Source: Neurospora intermedia
Lineage: Eukaryota; Ascomycota; Sordariomycetes; Sordariales; Sordariaceae
Direction of reading: 5' to 3'
DNA: 64,000 nt
Assembly: GCA_037102815.1 (NCBI GenBank)
Contig: BTPP01000005.1
Location: forward strand, 496,001 to 560,000
Program-made: the position numbers and the translations under genes
The notes under the pieces: generated by a model
Databases searched by the model: none
Seen by the model: only the letters and a program-made list of their open reading frames with translations
What the model was told of the DNA's origin: nothing
In this document: positions 56,116 to 64,000 of the stretch, one piece after another
Position numbering within the stretch: position 1 is the first letter of the stretch
Layout of the letters: the number at the start of each line of letters is the position of its first letter

Positions 56116-57544
56116 TAGGTTGTTGAAGGGTGATGACTTGAAATTGAATCTTGAAGTAGATGAGGACTTCCCAAATAATTTTTGAACGCTTTGCGTTTGT
56201 ATGATTGGAAGATTTAGTACATGAATTCTTTTTTTCTCCACCCACTATTCCCACGCTCCTTTACGTTCATCGAAGCAGGCAAGCTCTCCATTGTTGTTAT
56301 AGACATAATCCCCTATAAGAAGCTATCCGTTAATTAATAATAGGATAGAACAATATACACAAATGTACGCAGGAAGTGGCCCGTGCGGCATCCGACAATT
56401 CACCTATCCATCGTGGAAGCTACCTAGAGGTGCCTACCGAGCACACCAAGACACTCGACAATTAAGATTCCTCCGTCCCTCCCTATGTTCCAAGTTTACT
56501 GCTCTTTAATTTATCCTCTCCGTGGCATTGATAGATCATACAATACTATTAACCAACCTTTGCTTCGAACACCCTATGGTAAAAGGGGGGGCTGTACAAA
56601 GAGGTAGGTACCTAGGTCAGAAACGTACGCCTCTACCTCTACTGGCGGCAGCAACAGCAGCAGCAGCACAGCAGCAGCAGCAGGGCATTTATGTAAGGCC
56701 GAATCACTCAAGGCCGTCGATGCAGTAATAAGGTACTCCCGCCCGTCCCGCGCTTCCAATGTACGAGTGTTGACTTTGAGCTGTCAGGGCAGGGTAGTGC
56801 ACCGCCCGACTTGAGAGTTGGGGGTTTGCTGGGAGAGAACCGTGCAGGTGATTTTACATAGAACATCATGTATGTAAGTACATACCTGGCAGTAGCCGGG
56901 TTGAGAAGTTTCTCCTTAAATCCTGCATTCTGGATAACTCGATACAACTCCAGTCTTGCAAAACTCGTTTGCTGAAAACAGATGCCGTTTGTGAATGCGC
57001 TGGCGCGGTAAAGTGACGAGTGGTGTGGCTGTGAGCATTGGCTGTACTAAACAAGTTGACCGCATGCAAAGACTGAATTTCACGATCAAACAGAGTCGTT
57101 CATTCATTCAGACAAACAGATCATTCAAGCAATGCGCTTTCAGATAGCCTTTGATACATAGAGTGTGGTGGTTTCTTTTATCTGAACGATTTTTGTAACT
57201 TCAAATATGGCCGTCTCCATCACATAGAACCCCCAAATCATATCTACCGCTGTCGCCTTTCCTGAAAATGTGCGTTGAATCCCCCCTATCGTAACTCGAC
57301 AGGCTCGCGGGTCGTGTCGCGTGCCCATATCACACATCGAAAGCCAGTAAAGTAATCGCAATATTGAACTCCACGTATTGATGGAAGTAAAACAGATTTC
57401 CGAAAGCAAACGCCAAATTTGAACATGGAACATCGTAAAACCCTTACTGTTCGTCAGGGTGTAAAACGCATACCAGACCCAATAAGCATAGGGTGAGAGT
57501 TGGGCGTTTCTATCCCTAGCGAAAGTACATCGCGTGCCCGGGCA
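56116..57544. other. Intergenic region between convergent genes
   Basis: This 1.4 kb holds the 3' flanks of the CVNH-like (+) and bZIP (-) genes, plus a CAG-type repeat at 56,649-56,683 and a GGTAGGTACCTAGG motif near 56,603. I see no gene. Confidence 0.5.
56649..56683. repeat. Imperfect (CAG)n microsatellite
   Basis: About eleven CAG units with one CAA and one 2-bp slip, in non-coding DNA. Confidence 0.9.
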
Positions 57545-58804
57545 CTAACGTGGAAAATCAAGACCGGCTGGGTCTATGCCTATCTCATCGCTGAAATCAT
57601 CGACATCGGCCGATTCATCTCCCAGCTGCTGCGCCCACGTTGAGGTTGAGAACATGCTTTGAGACTGTGACTGAGAAGAGGGCATTCCGATTGAGTCCGT
57701 TATACTGCTGTCCATGTTGATCTGAGACTGGGCAGGGGCAATCGTCTGGGCCATGGCGCTGATCTTCTTCTCGTAGTGACCGAGTACATTCGCCATTTCT
57801 GGCAGTCCCAAAAGTTCGACGATGAGAGCCTTACAGCGCTCATTGTCCGTGATCTGGGCACGCATGTTGGCCTCCAGCTGGAGGATCGTGCGGTGTTGCT
57901 CTTTGCACTTTTCCTCCAAGTCATTGATGTAGTCTACGATATCAGTCAGTGGACAAGTCCATCGCAAGCAGAATCACACAAAGGTAAACTCACCCTTTTT
58001 GCGAGCACGGAAATTGCGAGCCGAGACTTTGTTGCGAAGTTGACGCCTCTGCGCTGAAGTCATACCCTTGGCCTCCTCGCCCTTGAGTACCCGCTCGTCT
58101 TCGTCGAGGTCGTCCTCATCCCTGTGCTTTCCCCGTTTGCTGAGCTTGGGGAACTCGCACGGCCTGTCTTCAATGACCACGGGCAATGTCTTCATGTTGC
58201 TGACCAATCGCTGAAGCTTGGTGCGCTTCTCGATACGATGATATTGATCAGTTTGTCGATGTGTGATGGCGAGGTACTTGTCCTTCTCGCTTAGATGGTT
58301 TGCTTGTTCGTTGGCGAGACCAAAGTTGCGACCGGGACCAGAGCCGGGACCGGGAATGCGAGGCTGACGGGGCGCAAGAGGAGTCGTCGCGGGGGTAGTA
58401 TTCCAGCCGTTTACGGGTTGCTGAGGGATGGTGAAGGGAGTGGGGATGGAGAAGTTGATGGAGTTGATGGAATTGTCCCCGGCCCAGTCGAAGTTGGGAC
58501 CCGAGTGTTGGATGGAGTCGAGATAGGTGGGCCCGTTTCCTGTTGGCTGCGCTTCCAAGACCTGCGATTGCGTAACAAGCGATGGTTGGGTTGGAAAGTT
58601 TGCCGTCAATCGCTTGGTGTTCTCGAGAGCGCTGAAGGCGTCATTCGCGTGCTGGCCGATGGCGAAGCTGTTGTCGAAGCCAAGTCCGGCGAAGAGCAGG
58701 TCAGAGTGATACGGAGACTGGTCCCAAGCGGTTCCGGGTTGATTTGCGTCCAGGAAAAGTTCGCTGGGATTGACAGTCTTGTTTACGGAATTGGTGACGT
58801 TCAT
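57545..58804 (-). CDS. bZIP transcription factor
   Basis: Two exons on the minus strand, 58804-57994 and 57933-57545, give 399 residues. The 60-bp intron lies exactly between the basic region and the leucine zipper, and splicing yields FRARKKDYINDLEEK. The basic region RRQLRNKVSARNFRARKK (253-270) has the family's Asn-x7-Arg (Asn258, Arg266). The zipper continues through about 310 with heptad Leu/Ile. The N-terminal 200 residues are Asn/Pro/Ser-rich with Asp and Phe scattered, as in activation domains; the region before the basic block is acidic (DEDDLDEDERV). The C-terminus is Ser/Gln-rich and ends with an acidic stretch. The expected role is sequence-specific DNA binding as a dimer in the nucleus. 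Targets are unknown; the basic region is of a fungus-specific type I cannot name. Confidence 0.92.
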
Positions 58805-61800
58805 GTCGGAGTGGCCCGTGATGGGGGTCGGTGGTTGTTGTCGGTTGAGATGGAAACCGTCCGCTGGATGGATGCTGGCCAGAGCTGGTGGGTGATTGAG
58901 ATGGAAGGAAAGGAACAGGCGGATCGTCTAGCGGGGGGGAACTGTCGGCGGCGGCGTCGGGGCACCCAGAGTTCAAGTAAGGAACAGGGCAACGCCAGGC
59001 AAGTGACAGAGACAGCGATCCATTGGAGGAGCCCGGGCAGGGATGGCACAGGCTAGTGGCTGGGCTTACCACGCCGAACGGGCTTGGAACGCTAAAGTGC
59101 CATGAGGGTTAAGTTAGCGTGTGACCGTGCTGCTCCTGGGTGGACGGCCGATGCCTGTGGTTGGGTGTGTGGGTGTGTGGGAATCAAGACCTGTCCTCGC
59201 AAGAGAGCCCCAGGAGAGGTCGCTTAACACATTTGGACGACATAATCTGTATAGTTTGATAGTACGATACCAACCCGGATGAACCGCTTGTACCGGGGTC
59301 CTTCCGGATTGGGCGGGCTGATGCACCCCCCACCGCCCGGGACGCGTAATACAGTTGCCTGGGGTTGTTGGATGGTGTGCATACTAGCCTAGATCGTGAG
59401 ATACAATACAAAAGAAAAAGGTGAGGATGGATGTTGTTCCATGGAGAGATAAGTTGGGACAAGATGTCGTCAGCTTCGATGAAGGTTCAGTTAGTTTGTT
59501 TCGACGGGCTGGGCCACTTGCTCAGTCATTTTCTTGAAAGTTTCAAGTTGGAAAGCAGCATGATGTAGAGGTAGGTAGCACCCGACGGTAATGTCGCCAG
59601 TCGCACATCTTCAAAGCTTGTTAAGGCAGGTACTTAAGTTCCATGGTATAAGACAGCCTGCTGTATGCACGTCGTTAGTAAAGCGGTTTCCCGAGTACCG
59701 TGTACGACCAACGACGGGATGACAGCATTCTCCCTTGATTTCAAAGCTGTACGTATATGTCAGGTCTCGGCCACTCGGGGCTGCCATCAAATTCGCGGGC
59801 GGTTAAGGAGTAAGGACCTCTCAACCCGACACTCTGCATTTACGATAATTAAGTGAGGCCTCTTAGCTTGGATGTCACAAGTATTTCTTAACGTCCATAA
59901 CATCCCCCAAATCTCAGCCTTAACAGAGCATCAACGCTCATTCAGATTGGCTCAAGCAGCTCAAACGAGCACTCGCACCTAGTCGTAGGTAGGAGCAATC
60001 TGATTGCCAACAATCCCCGAACTCCCGTCCTTATAACTGTGCCTTAACTCGACGTGCAAAGCCATCTCTCCCCAGCTGAACGGTGGGTCTTTGGTCGATC
60101 CGACAATCTCAACTGCGCCTCTGTGCCAGTCAGGGCACCTCGAACCGATACGATAACACTCATGCAAGGAGGACCAGAAGGCTTGACTTTGCTGCACATG
60201 GCAAGGTTGGAGCCGCACAACTACTTACTCGGAAGCAGTTATTGTGCCCTGACAACTTGAAAAAGTTCGGATGATGAGCTCGACAGCCCTGCCGACCAAC
60301 CTAAAAGACATACATATGAAGCTAAGGTAGGTACACCACGGGGAGGTGGAGTTTCGATCGCCGACATGTCCGTTTCAGGTGTCTCCAACGGCCCGTCCCC
60401 GCACCCGGACCTCCGGGTTCCCCGTCGGGGTGCCGCTCAGTCGGGCAATGTCGGCGCCTCATTGTCCGTCCGTTGGATTGCCGTTTCATTAACCTATCTG
60501 GGACTGTTCTTTATTTAAAAGACACTTCAGTCGGCATTCGACACGGATCATCAACGCCTTTGGTGAGGCGTTTCCCGAAACCTATATTTCACGGCAGTTG
60601 AGGGTGACATGAGTGGCTCTCAGCATCTTGCAGTGCAGTGCCGTGGCTGAGCACACAACGCTAGGCATTTTGTCAAATACACTACTTTGTATCCGCGGAT
60701 CGCCAGGGCAACCCTGGTCTTGTCATTTCTGTCACTGAAATGGAAGCACTTGAGTGGTGGATACTGACGCAGAACACGTAAACATCACCATCACGAACTT
60801 CTAGAACACTGTAGTTTTGAGCTCCCCTTGAACGGTCACTTTCTTTCTAGCGAGGTCCCTTAGATGTGACTCTGAAACTGTCACAGATCGGCGCTAACAA
60901 GACAGGCCCCTTTCTGTCCTGTACATGGCCATGATCATCATCATTTGTGTTTCATGAACTTGAGAGCTTCGTAGATTGGTGTTGATAAAAGGCCAGGACA
61001 AGCGCCGGATCGTGTGTCTCGTCGAAGGTCGGCCTTTTCAAGGTGGAGACTGCAGAGCGTAAGAACGTGGTCCCGGTTTTGCTCTGAATCGTAATGCGAT
61101 AGTCTAAAAGCCTCAATTTCAATGACTCCAAAACAACCTTCCCGGTAATGCGTCGTCAGTACATTCTCTTAACTTGCTGTGCAAGCCAACTAGAGGTAGG
61201 TATGGGATGAATTCAAGCACTTGTGTAAACGGATCGATGTTTTCCTGGGTCTGAAATTAGGGTGGGGCAGCTTTTCCCGGGAAATGCAATATCAGGGTTA
61301 CCTATAGGAACAACCTAGGGTTAAGCTCGAGAAAGATCCGCACGACACCACACCCTCTTCCACTTGGCTTCACGTGCGTCTTATCTTATCTTGTAATCCA
61401 CAAATAGCCGGCTTGGCAAGTCTCGTCAGCGGCCGCACGAGCCACATCCTCACTGGTCCCTTGGATCAAAGTCCCTAAACCTGACCATTGAGACGAACTC
61501 CAACATCAGATACAAACAACTATTCTACAGAATGTTTCAGCATACCATAATATCATTGATAGAAAATGTAGGTTATCATATTCAATACTGACATTCCCAC
61601 ATGGCCGGGTCGTGGAGCCATTCCGGGTCGTTTAAGAGCATCGTAGCTTCTAAAGCGTGCGGTAAGCTTCTCTCCCTCTCCGATAAAAGGATCGGGAACG
61701 TGTCCTTTTGCCGCAGAGAGATAATGATGGGATGGAATTGTTAAAGCCAACGAAAGGGACGAGAATGCCCAGCGCCGCGGGCCCCGAGTGTTGACTAAGA

Positions 61801-62314
61801 CAGCGCCGCTAGAGCGCCCGAATCGGGGAATTGTGGTCCGTCGACGACCTGTAGCAACCAATTGGACGACCCCGAATCTGTTGAAGTAGGTAGTATATAG
61901 GTTGTCGCCAACAACACATGTGCTGGATTCTGGATGGCGGCGAATTTGGCCAAGTTCGGACCGCCTGCGTTCCGCAACGGAGGTGTCACTGCTCCGGTCG
62001 GTGCTTCTGGTTTGTCTGGGCAATCGCATCCAGCCTTGGCCCTTTTTTTGCCGGCGGCCGGCCCAAGCCAAAGGGAACTGTCCAGACAGAGTGTCCATCC
62101 CGCAGTCTGCAGCTAGTCTACTTGGTTAAATAAAATCTGTCGCGATCCATCATCACATCCGTGACTCCGTCTCTTTGCCAACGCAATCCATCTTCCGCCA
62201 GTTGCGCATATTCTTCCCCTTGATTCTTTGTTGTTGACACCCAACGTCGTCAACGTCGTTTATTTGGTTATACTCTTTTCTAATCTCTCCGCCCCGCGGT
62301 CAAACATATTCACA
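58805..62314. other. Long gene-poor divergent intergenic region
   Basis: About 3.5 kb between the divergent bZIP and PHO88 genes. It contains a GC-rich hairpin-forming stretch at 60,395-60,440 (ACCCGGA-CC-TCCGGGT inside it), several GGTAGGTA-type motifs (59,571, 60,329, 61,195) and the PHO88 promoter with a CGTCGT repeat near 62,245. A 181-codon minus-strand frame at 61,553-62,098 is Arg/Ser-rich with no family signal. No gene is called. Confidence 0.5.
60402..60417. repeat. Short perfect GC-rich inverted repeat
   Basis: ACCCGGA, two bases, TCCGGGT forms a 7-bp stem with a very short loop. It lies within a wider GC-rich patch in otherwise mixed intergenic sequence. Confidence 0.6.
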
Positions 62315-63065
62315 ATGGGTCTCTCCCCGCAAATGTAAGAAACATGACCGCCTGCCGAACGCGCGAACAACGTGCCGCCGTGTCTCGACGTCGGGTCGCG
62401 GCCAGAAGTCGGAGTCCAGTTGCTAACATACGTGTACAGCACCAATCTGATCATCATCCTTGGTATGATGCAGGTCGCCAAGAAGATTCCCTTCGAGGAC
62501 CCCAACGTTCTCAACCTCTGCCGCGCTCTTTACGCGCTCAGCAATGTCATCATCCTCTGCATCCACCTCTACATCATGAACACCATCAACAAGAAGAAGG
62601 GTATGTTGCGCTTCCTCTCCCTCGAGAGAGACGTGAATTCACAGTCTGCTGACTTTGGTCTTTTCCACAGACCTCACCACTCTCAAGTACGTTGAGCCGG
62701 CGCCGATGGGTTCCACTGAGGAGGGCAAGCTCGTCACCACTACTATCCACGCCTACGATCTCGCCCAGTCCAAGCAGCTCCTTCGCTCCCAGATGATGGG
62801 CGTCTTCATGATGGGCGTCATGCACCTCTACTTCAAGTACACCAACCCCCTCCTCATCCAGAGCATCATCCCCCTCAAGGGCGCCTTCGAGTCCAACCTT
62901 GCCAAGATCCACATCTTCGGCCAGCCCGCCAGCGGCGACCTCAAGCGTCCCTTCAAGCAGTCTGCTGGTCTGATGGCCGGTCTCCAGGGCGGCGCTGCTC
63001 AGAGCGACAAGAAGGCTGTTGAGGCTGCCGAGCGTGCTGGCCGCGGTGGCGCCAAGGAGGAGTAA
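62315..63065 (+). CDS. pho88: PHO88/SND3 family ER membrane protein
   Basis: Three exons, 62315-62334, 62440-62600 and 62671-63065, give 191 residues, the usual length. The first coding exon is only 20 bp (MGLSPQ plus two bases). Its intron has a GCTAAC branch site and ACAG acceptor. Splicing gives MGLSPQITNLIIILGMMQVAKKIPFEDP, the conserved start of this family. Hydrophobic segments lie at about 7-22, 36-52 and 94-112, followed by LYFKYTNPLLIQSIIPLKGAFESNLAKIHIFG and KRPFK. The C-terminus is Ala/Lys/Glu-rich. PHO88 (SND3) sits in the endoplasmic reticulum membrane, where it takes part in the SRP-independent SND targeting route and affects phosphate transporter maturation. Confidence 0.95.
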
Positions 63066-63750
63066 AGCGATTTAAATCAATCGACTTTGGAACTACTGCA
63101 CGGTGCAGGAAAAAAAAAAAATTAAAAAAATTGGAAGGGAAGCAGGTTATACACGACCGTGCCGGCTATCATCTGGGTGGGTAATACTTTGTACCAATAT
63201 GGCTTTTGAAGCATTGGCAATTTACGTATAGACATGACATCCTTTGGTTCAGGTTAGACGGATGGGCGGTGGTTAATGGGATTAAGCAAATGGCGGATAA
63301 GCGAGGCAGTGAGTCCGCTTAGCAGCCTGCATTGCCAGGACATTGGAGTAGTAAACAATACACTACTATCTGGATTGGCATACTATTTGCTGACTTCAAA
63401 TGTCCTGTTGTTGTGGAATTGACTTCTTTGTCAGGTTGTCGCCATTGCCGAGGATGTGGCAATACTCTCTGCGGCGGACTCTGGCGCCTTGGAACGAGGC
63501 GGCGAAGCAGCATTTGCTTGTTTGGCTGATGCCTGCCGAATCGATCCAAACAGCGTCATCGAGGGGCCGATGCACAGTATTTGCTTTCGCGACACAGCAC
63601 GTTCTGTGAATGCACTTTCCTTTCAATAACCATTACCAATTCTCTGTATGTTTTGTTGAAGATACTCTTGAATGCCTCCTATTCTCTGATGACAACTCCC
63701 TCTCGCAATTAATCTAATCCAACACTGCGCCACAGCCAGCAACATCCACA
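63066..63750. other. Intergenic region
   Basis: It holds the PHO88 3' flank with A-rich runs (63,109-63,129) and the promoter of the next gene. The short frames here show nothing recognisable. Confidence 0.5.
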
Positions 63751-64000
63751 ATGGAACGGGCGTCCACTCCTCCAGCTCAAGCGCGCCGATCAACCCGATC
63801 AACAACCGCAGCACGTCCACCATCACCACCAACTCCCGCTGCCGATAGACGTCGTATAGTAAGCCACTCCATTCAGCCTGGCTCTATATTCATCGCACCA
63901 AAACTAACCAATCCTCCCCGTCCACCAGGAAGAATCCCGTCTACTTGTCAAAGACCTCCGCACTCAACGCGAAGCCGACCACCGCGCCGCCGGCATCCCT
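63751..64000 (+). CDS. Unrecognised protein, 5' part (cut by the window end)
   Basis: The ATG at 63751 opens a 36-codon exon (63751-63858) rich in Ser, Thr, Pro and Arg (MERASTPPAQARRSTRST). A GTAAGC donor and a CACCAG acceptor with an ACTAACC branch site join it to 63929 onward, which reads EESRLLVKDLRTQREADHRAA to the window end. The second part looks helical and could begin a coiled coil. Too little is present for a family call. The clear intron and the C-rich third codon positions support a real gene. Confidence 0.6.
   Translation, partial: MERASTPPAQARRSTRSTTAARPPSPPTPAADRRRIVSHSIQPGSIFIAPKLTNPPRPPGRIPSTCQRPPHSTRSRPPRRRHP

Noticed and set aside
61553-62098. Minus-strand frame of 181 codons upstream of PHO88
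   Set aside because: Arg/Ser-rich composition, overlap with the PHO88 promoter and no recognisable domain suggest chance.

Overview
The window looks like a nuclear chromosome segment from a filamentous ascomycete of the Neurospora/Sordaria type. Genes are compact and carry few, short introns (about 50-170 bp) with GTAAGT/GTGAGT-like donors and CTAAC-type branch points. Intergenic spaces are 1-4 kb and rich in microsatellites and homopolymer runs. Several coding exons prefer C at the third codon position. The best species marker is an AA13 starch-active lytic polysaccharide monooxygenase with a CBM20 module at 51.3-52.6 kb. From memory it fits the Neurospora crassa AA13 (NCU08746), but I could not check this. 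No tRNA, rRNA, CRISPR, retroelement or strongly AT-rich RIP-mutated block was seen.

Layout. 0-11 kb is housekeeping: the 3' part of an unrecognised low-complexity protein (+), a UTP12-domain ribosome-biogenesis protein (-), and a two-bromodomain plus NET chromatin protein of the BDF1/BET class (+) behind a long leader. 11-24 kb: a 3.3 kb gene-poor stretch, a small membrane protein, a membrane-anchored SGNH-hydrolase-like protein, an MFS transporter and an RBR-type E3 ubiquitin ligase, all +. A short inverted-repeat element with a 9-bp flanking repeat lies between the last two. 24.5-29.7 kb (-): one three-exon gene for a 1686-residue enzyme with adenylation domain, carrier domain and a membrane/hexapeptide C-terminus, like poly-amino-acid synthetases of the Pls type. 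30-37 kb: an F-box protein and a zinc alcohol dehydrogenase (+).

39-51 kb is the most accessory-looking part. It holds a 353-bp pogo-type miniature transposon flanked by TA, a secreted bicovalent-flavin BBE-type oxidase (+), a flavin-containing monooxygenase (-), a second MFS transporter (+) and a Baeyer-Villiger-type monooxygenase (+). These four genes could form a small oxidative catabolic or secondary-metabolite module, but that is inference from adjacency. 51-64 kb: the AA13 LPMO (-), a small secreted CVNH-lectin-like protein (+), a bZIP factor (-), PHO88/SND3 (+) and the start of a further gene cut by the window end.

Exon structures were worked out by hand from reading frame, splice-site consensus and protein-family continuity. 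No transcript evidence was available. Some open frames begin at a non-ATG codon, and for those genes I have given the ATG I consider real.
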